Positions 50,789 to 62,599 of a stretch of 64,000 bases of DNA are shown in pieces (the first letter of the stretch is position 1; each line of letters begins with the position of its first letter). The stretch comes from Spirodela intermedia (Eukaryota; Streptophyta; Magnoliopsida; Alismatales; Araceae): assembly GCA_902729315.2 (NCBI GenBank), contig LR746274.1:6755037-6819036 (forward strand). Reading direction: 5' to 3'. The position numbers and the translations under genes were made by a program. Under the pieces are notes generated by a model. That model had not been told where the DNA came from, did no database searches, and saw only the letters and a list, made by a program, of their open reading frames with translations.

Positions 50789-52386
50789 TCAAAAATTTGA
50801 GATAATATTTGGTAATTTTTTATAATTTTCTCAAAGAATATATTTTTTTTATGAGCTTTAGACAAAATGATGAAGAGAAAATCTATTTAACAATTCATGA
50901 AAAAGGAAATTTGAGTCATAACGTCTAGATGAAGTCAGTACCCTAACAAACATGATTCAGATTGAAATAAAATTCTGCTTAGTGATTCTTGTCTAAGTGA
51001 TTGTAAATGATCTAATTGATGACACTAAAATTTATAGAAGTCAAAAGAATAGCAATTGACTAATGAAGAGTTTCTAAACTTAAAATTATACAAAATATCA
51101 GTAATTTAAATAAAAATTAAGTTTAAAATAGAAAAGATAGAGTTCTGGGGTCATCGCGGTGATTGTTAGAATTCTAAGAATTTAAGAAGATTATCATGTG
51201 ATGCCCATGACTTTAAAGACTCTCTTTGGACTTTCACGATGTGGGCAATCTTAAAATCATCTTGTGAAGTTCTAAAATTGATGAAATGAGTTGATAAATC
51301 ACCCCCAATAGTAGTCACCTTGTGAAATAGTAATTCGATGGTTTTTGAATATCGAACAACCATCATCTGATAGAGATCAACTAACTGAAGATGAGGTGCA
51401 TCTCAAGGAGATTCTTCCTCAAGTATGTGCAATAAAAGAAGGCTCATATCACATTTAGTTCAATTTGAAGAGACAACAATTTATCTCTTGGCGGATCATC
51501 TTATTTTTGATGATGACTTATTCGTTGTTCAATCAGAGATGATTTTCTTGATGAATTCATAATTTTTGTATTCAAAATCTTAAGTCAATTGTCAACGATT
51601 GATTGTAAATAGTGTTGATGTAATTTTTGTCAAAGGACAAATGATTCTAGCTACTTAATCATTGACCAACATTCTACATAAAATCAAGAGTTAATTAAGT
51701 AGAAGACATTAAATTTGATTTTGATTGATTTCAAATCTTTTTCGATTGCTTGCTTATTGAGAGAGTTAGATAATTACCCACATACCCTTGTACAATGTTG
51801 TCATGAAAGTATTTCCTTCTTATAAAGTAGATACATTTTAGGTATAAAAATGTATAAACTCACCGACTATTGCTAGCATGAGTTTAGTCTCACATCGGAT
51901 GTATCTTGACATTTGAGACACATATATGTTCTTTACATCTCCTTATCTTTAATGGCTCTCTCACACATATACATGTGTATGACCACTCTTTGCCCCACGC
52001 TCAGTTGACCCCTAGTGAAGTGGAAGAGAAGTAATGCACACGTGTCCTAACTAGTCCTTAGCCACTTGAGCCCTCAACTCGTGGCTCCCTGTGCTTTCAA
52101 CCCACATGCGGGCCCAATTGTCTCATAGGTCCCCCAACTATGCTTCCAATGCATATGCAGGCCCATGTGGCTAGTAAGTCCCTCTTTTTCTATTTTATTT
52201 TTTATAAAAAAATATGATTATAAAAATTATATTAATTCACATAAAATCACATAATTAGTCAAATTTTTTCATTAATCAATTAAAAATATATTTTCTAAAA
52301 TTAATATAAATATGAATATATTTATCATAATTTAATAGAAAATATATTATTAATAAATTATTAACTCATGATAATGAAAGCTTATT
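50789..52386 (+). repeat. Dispersed repeat family, copy 2
   Basis: Aligns along its length with copy 1 (for example ACGATGTGGGCAATCT at 51237 against 456). Landmarks: element GTCTCACATCG at 51887-51897, TATATG from 51923, arms ACATGTGT at 51971-51978 and ACACGTGT at 52038-52045, T-run at 52185-52189, and a hairpin at 52322-52374 whose left arm has decayed. AT-richer than copy 1, consistent with C-to-T decay of methylated DNA. Confidence 0.8.
51887..52189 (+). ncRNA. Candidate externally promoted small RNA unit in repeat copy 2
   Basis: The same order as in copy 1: an snRNA-type element with one mismatch, exactly 25 bases to the TATA-like box, the inverted repeat and a T5 run. The inferred transcript is about 235 bases. 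Confidence 0.3.
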
Positions 52387-54422
52387 ACTAGTCAATAAAG
52401 AAAAATTATTGAACCAAAATGAAAATGAGAGATTTTCAAATCTAAGTAAGAAAAAGGAGCCTCCTCACTCCTCTAAAGGATAACATGAGAGCTTAACCAG
52501 AGGGTAGGAGGCGCCAAGGCAAAGGAGAAAGCTGAAGAGCAAAGGAACAAAGAGGAAGATCTTAGAATTAGTTGGTTGTGAATCAATAAATTTCTTTGCA
52601 TTTAAAGTTTTTATTATTGTCTTAGTTCATTTCTTTCCATTCTTTGGGTGACATATATTGATAAGAAAGAATTTATTTTCAAAGTTATTTAATTTAAGCA
52701 TTTCCTTCTTTTCATTTTCTTAGGTGACATACAAAAGAAGGAGAAAACTTTAGCTCATTCTTAGTTTTCATCATTACGAATTTAGTTAAACTTTTGATTA
52801 TAATTACTTGCAATCTCTTTTTTCACCCTTGGGTAATAGACAAAGAAAAGAAAAGATTTTTATTTGAAGTTATAAGTTTAATTTAGATTTTATATTTTAA
52901 TTTAATTCTTTATTAGTTCTATAGGACTTTATTGTGTGACAAACATCAAAGTTCTATTTAGTTTTAGAATTTATTTTGGTCATGAATTTAATTATTTTGG
53001 TTTATCCTTAATTAAAAATTAAGGTATTTCTACTTTCCATTTATTTTAATTTAATTTTAGATCTTTAGTTTTAATTATGTCAAACCATTGTCTACATAAA
53101 TAGAAGTTATTATATTGATAACCAGCCCTTCTCATATTTCTGCATCATAATCTTTAATATATTTTTTTCTATTTTTAATTTAATCATCTCATTATGAAAA
53201 ATATTTTTCTTATTATCTAGAATTGACAAGAGAATTAAATATAAAAAATTAATTAGAGAATGAGGATATTAAGCATTGAAGAGAATATTTTATTACTTAT
53301 CTCATCCCATTTTGTTATTTTCTTATTAGTTAATATTTATGTTAAAAAATAAAAAATATCAAAATTAATTATCAGCATCCTTGAGGATTGACCTGAATTT
53401 ACACTAATACTAAAATTTATTTAGAGAGTTCAATCATAAATATTGTTAAATTTACATGCATTAATACCAACGACTAACACATGATCAGCCCCTTTAGAGT
53501 TATGAATTTAAAATAGACATGTGGTTGGTCTATTTGGCCCCCTAGGGGTGTGAATCTAGCAACAAATGTGAGGGCACATATACTATCTTTAAAAAGTGAG
53601 GTCACACTTTAGTATTCATCCTATATATTTTAATATTGATATTTATGTACTTAATATATTGTGACCAACATGAATCAGTCATCATGTCAAAGACCAGCCA
53701 AGTGTAAGCCTACGTTGTCTCCCATAAGTAGTAAATACAGTAGGTGTATTATTTGGGAGCATTGGTCAAATAGAGATAGTTTGCCTAATGGGGAAGAGTA
53801 AAAGCATTGATTTTTATAGAGTTGAACTAACAAGTGTCAATGCAATTAATGGCCTTTCTTCAAAGAGTAGAGTGGGCCCTGTGAGACTAAAATTTACATA
53901 AATTTTTCCTCCCCCCCTGTTTCTCTATATCTCTTAAGACCAGCATCCAAAGCAATGTAATACTGTAACATTTTATAATCATACTCTGTAGTGAGTTGAG
54001 CTGAATAAACCAATTTACCTATAACAATAGGACAGATTTCACTCGATGCAGAATTTTGAATTAGGTCAGATCATTTCAAAAAGATTAATGCACCTACATC
54101 CTTCACAAAGTGAATGTAGGTAAAGATTCATATCTCTGACGACTAATATAATAAAAGATGATTCTTATTTCACCCATACTTCACAAGAAATGACATCTGA
54201 ATATTATTACTACCAATATCTGGCAAGTGTCACAGACCAAGTAATTTTTCATTGTGACTCTTTGTGGACCTTAATCGTCCATTATATACACATTGCATGG
54301 CTAAAAGAAAAGCTCCAGCTACAGAATAATAAGAAGAAAAAATAAACCTAATATCTTGATCATCATTCATCAGTATTCTTTCTCAGTTTTCTTATTTTTT
54401 CTCCTTTTGGGGTCGATATCCC
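52387..54422. other. AT-rich spacer with probable LTR remains
   Basis: No gene recognised. Around 52630-52860 the phrase TTGGGTGACATA and variants recur three times. CCTTGAGGATTGACCTG near 53380 resembles a motif near the 3' end of gypsy-type LTRs. This suggests a decayed gypsy LTR, at low confidence. The last part should hold the 3' untranslated region of the kinase. Confidence 0.35.
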
Positions 54423-57400
54423 TCAGTCTTCCCGATCGCAGATTGCAGTGAAAGTGATGGATGCATGTGTGAAACTATTCAGAGCTGAGGATTTCTCTGT
54501 CTTCAAGAACTCACAGGAAGTTGTGTTTAGAGTGACCACCTTGGACTCCTCACCCTTTACCTTGAGGTCCCCGAAGTCGGAGATGAACCCAGGCTTTATG
54601 GTCTCCAGACTCACAACCTTCTTGCCAGTCAGCATCTGGACGACGGCTGACATTGCCGGGCGTAGCTGTGGGGAATCTTGAGTGCAGAGCAGGCCAACCT
54701 TCAGGAATCTGTGGGCTTCCTCAGGGTTGAAGTCCCCATCCAACTCAGCGTCAACAATTGACAGCAGATCATCGCGCTCATGGAGGTTCCATACCTGAAA
54801 TACGAGAATTCAGTGCAGTATATCAGACCATTTGCACAGAATCTAGGAAGTCAAATGGGAGGTCAATGGGATGGGATGGGCAGTAGCAAGCCCAGGCCTA
54901 ACCACACATTGATAAACATACATCGGTGGGCCAAGGTTTGGCATCATTTACGAAATTTAGATACTGGGTCTTGTGAATTGTTTTGTGGGCATTTGCAAGT
55001 CTTCTCTTTAATTACTTTGAGATAAATTATATGGGTCTAGGGGTGATATGATAGCGAGGTAGGCCCCAGCCCTGGCTCAGCCCAAAGCCAGATAGAAACC
55101 ACAAAATGGGATCAGGCCCACAGTCACCTGTCGCAAAGTCTCCCTCTTCCTTACCTCGATCGTCTACTTCCTTCTCCACATCTAGTGTTGCTCAGCTGCC
55201 ATCCATTTTCTTATGCTACATTCTGGCATCGGCCCTGATACCATGTTGAAGTTATCGACCATCTAACTAAAACTAATTGACAAGGTCGAATAACCACACA
55301 TTTAATTTTCCGACAGGTCAATGGAGGGTCAGAGTGCACTTTTGGCAAAACGTGCCAGCTCCACACTCAACCATAGCCATTTCCCTAGATCACCTGAGTG
55401 AGCTTAGTTCAGGTCATATCAGGGCAAACCCAAGTGTCAAGGAAGTCACTCCAACCACTGCAGCATTGAACTTCTGAAGATAATTTTGGGGCAGATCCTT
55501 GAGATTGCTTATGATGTGGGTGGAAAATGTTCGCAAGTCGTCCATAATTAAATGGAAATATTCAACGGAAAGAATCTAGGAATTTTGAAGATAGAAAAGG
55601 AATCATTGAACTTATGACAGCTGCAAGAGGCCCTAAGGCCGGCGGGTGAGTTTTGTAACGTCCATGGGACGGAGCACGTTTCAGGGTGAGAGCCATTTGA
55701 CAATTCCATGAGTTGGAACCCACATGACAGGTTTATAAGATGGGGTCCATTTGATGGGTCTATAGGATAGAACCCCTCTTGCAGTAGGCATGAATGCAAG
55801 ACCCAAGGTTGACAAAGTTAATTATATATTGACGTTGGACACGAGGTTTTAAAACGACCTTGACCACTCGGCACAAAAACCCACATAGGGCCTTATTAAA
55901 TCCCAAATGACTAGACACAACCCACCACACAGACTTCTTTAAATGCTAAACACAAGGCACAATGCATCTCAACTTCCTGTTCATAATATTTTGATTATGA
56001 AAAAGGTTCTAGGAGCAGATCTTAAAATTAAATAATTCTTACATCACAATGGCTTCATGAATTGAATTTCGTTTCCTATCCTGGACTGTCATTCGTTTTT
56101 GCTTTGATTTTAAAAACTTAGAAAAACTTTAATGAGCGAAACTTCAAATAGAAAATATACATGAAACTTAACTAGGTAACAGAGATGAATTTCAAATTTT
56201 GGGAGTCAACTCTCTAGACGCAGAAATTGCAGCTGAAAACGTAGGCATCCAAAAGCTGGTCATCGGAACTGAAAATTTTGACTATTGGAAGGCCATAAAA
56301 TTCGCAACTGCATGCTTTCCCACAATAAAAGAAAGTTTCCAGTCCATGAAGGGAAGGTTATAGCATAAAATAGATTTTGACTATGGCATGAAACTATAGG
56401 AGGTAAGGTAGAGCCTAAAACTTAACAAAGCACAATCTTTCAGCTAAGGTTCACAGTTCTCAAAAAAATAGATTACATGTGAGTGTGGAGAGAGGCAGCA
56501 GATTGACGTACTATAAAAATTTGTTTCTTTGCATTTGCGTTGCTGGACTCAGCCCACTGGGCCTCTCGTAATCAACCAAAAATGAGGCCAGCCTGTCTTC
56601 TTCTTTTGGCTCCAGATTTGGCTCATCTGGTATAAACTAACTTAAAAAGTTTTACAGTGCGTCCAAAGGACAAAGACCAAGATCTGTATAAAGTCTAAAA
56701 GAATTCTGACCCTAAGACATTGAGGCACATTAGGTCCTAATGAATCACGACTGCTAGGCACAAGAAACATAAGGAATACTAAGTTCCTTCACTGCACTCT
56801 GAGATAAGGTTGCAGCTATCTTCACTAATGGGATATTCATACCTATCTGTATAAAGTGTTTATAGATATTACACAACCATTGATGGCTTTAAAGATCCAG
56901 TAACCCATCTAAAATATAATAACCTACATCTTGCATTGTTCTCTTTCATACCCCCAAGAGCTAGGATTATTTAAAACACTTTTTAAGTACTTTGCGAATG
57001 CTTAGTGATTAATTTATAAATTCTTTGAGGTCGGAAGCCAATGAAATTGACTCCCTTTCTCTCCTCAAGGAGATCGCTACACACCACACAAGGTTCTTCA
57101 CCCTCTCTCTCCTAACCCTTGTTCTTCTCGTTTTCCACTCTCTACAAGTGGTGAGAGGCATCAACAAAAAGTCCCATGAGGGATTTGCTGAATCTCCATC
57201 AACATTTGACTTTACTAGATGAGTTTCTACAGTCAATGTGCCAACTCACAAAGAAAGGATTATAAATAAGATCGCATAGTAGAAAAGCGTTTTCCATGTA
57301 CATAGATAATAAATTTGCTTACCGTTACAAGAAGGAACTGATCTCCAACAGGTAATCGTTTGTTTGTATTGCATCTACCACTAATTACCTCCAAAAGAAG

Positions 57401-58725
57401 AACACCAAAACTGTAAACGTCTGCTTTTCTTGTCAACTTCCCGCTTATTGCATACTCAGGTGCCAGGTAACCCCTGCATTTCACAGGTGTAATTGTGGAT
57501 TAGAAGAGGAAATGGGCAAGCTACAATGAGCTCTTCACCTCTGCACGTGTCATGGCCCCCTGCCTCCACACCTCCCCCCCCTCTCCCCTCCCCCCCTCAA
57601 AACAAAAAAAAGAAACCGAATTTAAAATTGAGAACTCTCAGACTAACGAAGGATCCCCATTGTTTCCAACTAAAGATAATGCACAACTCACATTGTTCCT
57701 GCAACTCGGGTGCTGACATGTGTCATATTTGGTGGAAACAGCTTTGCAAGACCAAAATCAGATATTTTCGGTGTGAGATCATCATCAAGAAGAATATTAC
57801 TTGCTTTGATATCTCGGTGCACAATATGAGGTTTTATTTCTTCATGAAGAAAGGAAAGACCACGGGCAATGCCAATGCAAATTCCAGCTCGCACTCTCCA
57901 GTTTAAACGAATATTACTGGATCTCTTACCTGAAAGTCGGCAATAGATGAGTGAAATTCACAACAAATGCAAAGAGCTGAAAAGAGGAATATATATACAA
58001 ATAGACACATAGGCAAGGAGGGACAGATTACTAAGGAGGGTATGTGCAAGACTATTATTTGCGAGATACTTATATACCAATATTCTGTGATTCCCTTCCA
58101 CACAGCAACCATAAAGTTCAACAAGGTTTTCATGAACCACATTGGCAATTGTTTTCAGCTCAGATACAAATTCTTGCACTCCCTGTTTTGACTCGGATGA
58201 CAGCACCTTGATTGCAACGACTGCCTCATTTTTAAGTTTTCCCTGTATATCCACAACCAAAAGATTAATTCAGCTTGATCAAACGTATGCTCATAGGATT
58301 CAGTTATCACTAGAAAACTGGATGAGATATGGGCTCTCTGATCATGTGTCAGGAAATGGTTAGGACCCGGACAAAGTTGCATCAACAGAAAAATAATCAA
58401 GTAGGGTTTGATCTAAACAATCCTCAATACGCATATGATCACAAAATGGATTACCTGGTAAACAGAACCAAAACCTCCTTTGCCAATTTTGTTAAAATCA
58501 TGAAAACCTTGAGTTGCCTGTTTCAGTTCCTTGTAAGAGTAGATCCGGATATTTTCTATCCCTTCAACTTGTAAAATGAAATGTAACCCAATTAGTAATA
58601 TTAGACAGGTCTCTTGATGATACAATGGAGTGCCTAGGCCAGCTCTGCTAATCCTCACCCTCATCAAAAGGAACGCCAAGCTCTTGCGAAGCCTTTTCTT
58701 TGATTAAGCAAGATAGGCAATTCAT
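54423..58725 (-). CDS. CRPK1: CRPK1-like receptor-like cytoplasmic kinase
   Basis: Six exons: 58725-58659, 58567-58455, 58242-58032, 57929-57692, 57473-57323 and 54794-54423; 1152 bases, 383 residues plus stop, all junctions in phase. There is no signal peptide, ectodomain or membrane segment. Two N-terminal cysteines (MNCLSC) are candidate palmitoylation sites. Kinase motifs are complete: P-loop GKGGFGSV (51-58), catalytic lysine in VAIK (K72), HRDIKASN with catalytic D170, an RD-type kinase, DFG at 188-190, and APEYA. The surrounding sequence ([37 protein letters not shown]) is closest to Arabidopsis CRPK1 (At1g16670), a plasma-membrane-associated kinase that phosphorylates 14-3-3 proteins in cold signalling. 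The tail after [15 protein letters not shown] is about 85 residues. Function in this plant is inferred. Intron 5 is about 2.5 kb and carries retroelement remains. Confidence 0.93.
55231..55260 (-). repeat. Primer-binding-site-like remnant in kinase intron 5
   Basis: On the minus strand TGGTATCAGGGCC (55243-55231) differs by one base from the initiator-Met tRNA primer-binding site (TGGTATCAGAGCC) used by many plant LTR elements. It follows an LTR-end-like AACTTCAACA. The rest of the element was not delimited. Confidence 0.45.
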
Positions 58726-59210
58726 TACTGCTTGATCTGGCTATAAATAGGCCCTCTATGCCAAACCAACCTGAGAAGAAACACTATTAACCCTGGTAGC
58801 CGGCATAAGATTTTAGATAAAGAGCAATTAATTATGCACAGGGGAAGACCTAACTGCATAATATACAGCGAAAAAATCGCGGCACATGGAAGTTTTATTA
58901 CACGTTTTCTGATTCAGCATTTATTTTAAAAGAAAATTATGACGTTAATGCTGATCAGTTTTTTGATAGTAAATCTGTGTTCTCTTCCTACTTCAGGTTT
59001 TTTCACTGGTAATCAAGTGGAAACAGAAAGAAAAACAGAAGCATTTCTTCTCTGACTTCCCAAGGGAGCATCAAAATATCAGATTACAATCATGAACAAT
59101 TTGTGATATGAACAATTGAAAGTCTGGCAATTTGTGATATGAACAATTAATTCCCAAGAGGATTTCTTCTCTGGCAGAAGGTCTTTTCCAATTTGTGATG
59201 AACAATTGAA

Positions 59211-59242
59211 AGGATAATGTGTACACTCATACACATTATCCT
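59211..59242. repeat. Perfect 13-bp inverted repeat with 6-base loop
   Basis: AGGATAATGTGTA at 59211-59223 is exactly reverse-complementary to 59230-59242. Repeated words AATTTGTGAT and GAACAATT lie just before it. Confidence 0.95.
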
Positions 59243-59660
59243 GTCATATGGAGCAAAACAAGCCCAAAAGATCATTGAACTGAAAAATAAGAACACTAAA
59301 TAACAAATAAGAAATTTCCTAGTTACGGGAAAACTTTCCCCACCTGAAAATCACCTCATGAGGAGAGAAAAGAATTCGCTTTAGATATGGCTTTTGACAA
59401 CCTCTAAGCTACAATCTCGATCCGGGGGGTGGGGAGCAATGTTTACCTTGCACTTTTTCATTGATTTCATTGATGTTCTTACCCATAGGTATGATTGTTC
59501 TTTTGAAAAAGTTAGGATCCCTTGTATTAATGATGTTGACACCATTTTCCATGAATAATTTTCCAAACCACAGCACTTGGGTAATGATGCCACAAGTAGT
59601 CTTGGAGGCCCTGGATCATCCCTATTTAAACATTCTGTTTTCACTGGGATCAGTTTGTGA

Positions 59661-59767
59661 AATCCTGTGATCGGTTTGCAAAATCTTGCAGAGCCCATGT
59701 ACGAAGATGTACTGAAATCTTGTGATCAGTTTGCAAAATCTCGCAGAGCCCATGTATGAAGATGAAC
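59661..59767. repeat. Two-copy tandem duplication, 55-bp period
   Basis: The unit starting AATCCTGTGATCGGTTTGCA at 59661 recurs at 59716 with a handful of substitutions. A shorter related word, GATCAGTTTGTGAAATC, precedes it at 59649. Confidence 0.9.
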
Positions 59768-60173
59768 ATCCAACAGCATGTGAAATGAGACATGAAGAAA
59801 ATGGACAGGAAGAAGCACCATTGAGTGTCCAGAGGCAGCCACTTTGGGGAGAAGCAAAATTAGGTGTGCAAAAATGTTAAGGAAATCCTTATTTTAGTTT
59901 TCCTAATTGTAGCCGGAGCATAAACCTTGGAAGGATTGACTTGTTTCTGTGAAAAATATTTTAAAAAGGGAATTGTATGATATCATGTTCCTTCTCTCCT
60001 TGCAGCTGAGAGTATTGTTGAACGTGGGGAAATGAGACATAGAAAGCTGCCCTGTGCTTTCTCTGGATTGAAAGTCAGAGGATAATGCATCTATATATAT
60101 ACATGCTGTAGGTTTCGTTATGATTTCTCGAGCAATTTAGAAGAAGAACCAGAGAAGATTACAATAACAATAA

Positions 60174-60219
60174 TGATGATGATGATGATGATGATGATGA
60201 TAATAATAATAATAATAAT
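60174..60219. repeat. Compound (GAT)n(AAT)n microsatellite
   Basis: About nine GAT-type units pass into six AAT-type units without interruption. Confidence 0.95.
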
Positions 60220-60670
60220 GCAGTCGAGCTCCTTTACGGTTGATGCCATAGGAGCTGAAGCTTGAGGTGCAATCTCCTTTGGAGTCAAAGGAGTCATGGA
60301 GTCATGGAGTCCTTTATCTTCAATAATTCAGGAACGCATCGTATTAAAAAAATTCATCTTCTATACAAGGAACAGGAAAATTGCTGTCCTAGAAGTTCCT
60401 ATTTGAGTTGCAATCCCCCTCAGACTCTGTTGCCATTTTCGTGCTTTTGAATTATTTCCAATTGTCAGTATCTTTGATCCTAAAAATCTATTTCAACAAA
60501 CCAGAAAGATTAGAGGCCAAAGAAATTCGCTACATTCAATCACCAGAGGAATCAGAACTGCTACCAGGCAGACGAACACTAGATGCCAAATAAGGGAAAC
60601 CTCAGGATCATTCCATGAATTTCAAGAAAAAGAGAGAAGCCGAGGAGAAACAAGTCAAGAGGCTAGTCAC

Positions 60671-61140
60671 CTGCGCACCGGACGACGACAGAGAACCACA
60701 GATTTCCACCTGGAACCAGCCCTGATGCTACCGAACCGGATCCCCTTTCATCGCTCCCACCAACCCCCACCAGAAACTGAGAGTTCAAGCGAAACCCAGA
60801 AGAGGATCCGCGGGAATGGAGGTGGTGGGGGAGGACAGGATTGCTTCGATGGTTTGACCAGTCGCTATGTAAGCCGGAGAAGCCCAATCCAATATTCGAG
60901 AGAAACGGCGACAGATAACAGGGACAGAGAGGGAGAGAGGAGGATGGTTAACAGGGACACAGGGAGAGAGGAGAACAGTAGACCAGTAGAGACGGCTGAC
61001 CGGAGCGACCAGGTCGCTCGCGGTCTTCGTTCCCCATTGAGACCGTCTCTGCGCCCGAGAGCCGACGACTTAGTCAAAGGAGCCAAGGTGGCGGGAGGAA
61101 ACGAGCCGAGCTCATCGGACCGGGAAGGCGGCAGACCGAG
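60671..61140 (-). promoter_or_regulatory. Probable non-coding leader exon and core promoter of the kinase
   Basis: A GC-rich block ends (minus strand) in a splice-donor-like GCGCAG-GTGACT at 60671. In the minus direction it is pyrimidine-rich and lacks a conserved frame, as expected of a 5' untranslated exon. Its pairing with the acceptor at 58741 is inferred from position and splice-site quality, and the transcription start is not defined. Confidence 0.45.
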
Positions 61141-61796
61141 TTAGCATCCCTAAGAAAAAAGCCCAATTAATGGTGCACGTAAATCGACCAATAGATGAAG
61201 GCAAAAACATACTGTGATCTTGAGTGGAGTAGAGGTTTGACTTGTCTCGAAGGTAGACTTGAATTAATGTTTAGTCAATCCAGGGACTCTGACCCAGATG
61301 AGCTGCTTTAAGACGGCAATGATTTGGCATGTTCCACCAACACCGATCAAGGCAGGCCTTCTCGCTCCTGAGTCAACTTTTATTGTTGTCGGGCCCGAAA
61401 GAAGAGAGAGAGAGAGAGAGAGAGATTTCGTACTAATAATAGAGGAACAAGCTAGCGGCTAGGGACACATGGGCCTTGATCTTTCATGCACGGCCCATTG
61501 AGATCTGGGCCCTATGCAAATGACCTATTTTCTTGTAGACTTGTCTTGAGGTCTAGACTAAAAGGAGAAAAAAAATGAAAAAATCATCTAGATTTATCTA
61601 ATTTTTCAAAATTTTATCAAAATTTATTAGGCTTTAAATTCTTTTCAAGAACATGTTTTGAAACGCCATTCTGGTCAGTCAAATTTAACCTATCATGCGT
61701 CCCCACCTTTCTCCCCTCATTCTTTCCTAATGAATCCCACAGCAACTCTCTCTAAATGAGGCAGACTGGCTGGTGTGACACAAAAACCTCCCTTCT

Positions 61797-61850
<54 letters not shown>

Positions 61851-62599
61851 ATGCGTGCAAGAGAGAGGCATACAGATGTTAGCAAGTATTAATAAGAGGA
61901 GAGAGGGCTGTTAGTTGTAGTAAGGTAGTACTAGATATTAGTGATTGAGCCTTTCCAACATGCTCCACTCTCTAAAGATCACGTCCTTACATTTCATTAT
62001 ACCATTGCTATTGGGTTTGGCCTATGTACTAGAACTACTCAATTAGAATTCAAAAAATATAAATGTTTTAATAGATTTAACATTTAGCTTTTGTGGTGTA
62101 ATTTCTCTTTGCCCAAATATGCAAAAGTAAGTTGTGAGAGGAAGACTTTGAATGCTCGAATAGCCATTGATTTTCTTTTCTTTTGGCTAATCAATTTGCT
62201 TGTAAACTCATGTGGAGACATTGTGACTCTAGCCTTCGTTATCCTTTAGCATGGGGTGGTCCCATTATACAAGTTGAGTTCTATAGTGACTCAAAATCAG
62301 GTCATTTATTTTCATATTATTAACTAAATTTAAAATTCACATAATGTAAGTTATTTTTTAAAAAAAATCAAACAATTACAAGTAAGTTGGAGGCATGGTT
62401 GAGAAATTTTGCAACTTCTACAAATGTTATATAAAGTTTGTGCATATATACAAGTGTCCCTTGAATGTGTCAACCATGCTACTTGAGGCATACATATAGA
62501 GAAAGACTTGCAAGTTAATTAAGCATATCTTAGTTTATAAATTCATGTTTGATCAAGGAAATCCATTGAGCCCAAAAAATACTCACATGTACATGTAGC
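61141..62599. other. Intergenic, CT microsatellite, no gene
   Basis: Upstream of the kinase leader. It contains a short GA run near 61405-61425 and a long (CT)n run at 61801-61845. No exon recognised. Confidence 0.6.
61801..61845. repeat. (CT)n microsatellite, about 22 units
   Basis: A perfect dinucleotide run preceded by an imperfect CT-rich stretch. Confidence 0.97.

Larger units (their letters stand above)
58741..60670. other. Probable first intron of the kinase gene (leader intron)
   Basis: A good minus-strand acceptor (CCTATTTATAG) lies at 58741, just 15 bases before the kinase ATG. A donor-like CGCAG-GTGACTAG lies at 60671. The intron holds a perfect inverted repeat, a 55-bp tandem duplication and a GAT/AAT microsatellite. 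No coding exon is recognised. Confidence 0.5.
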
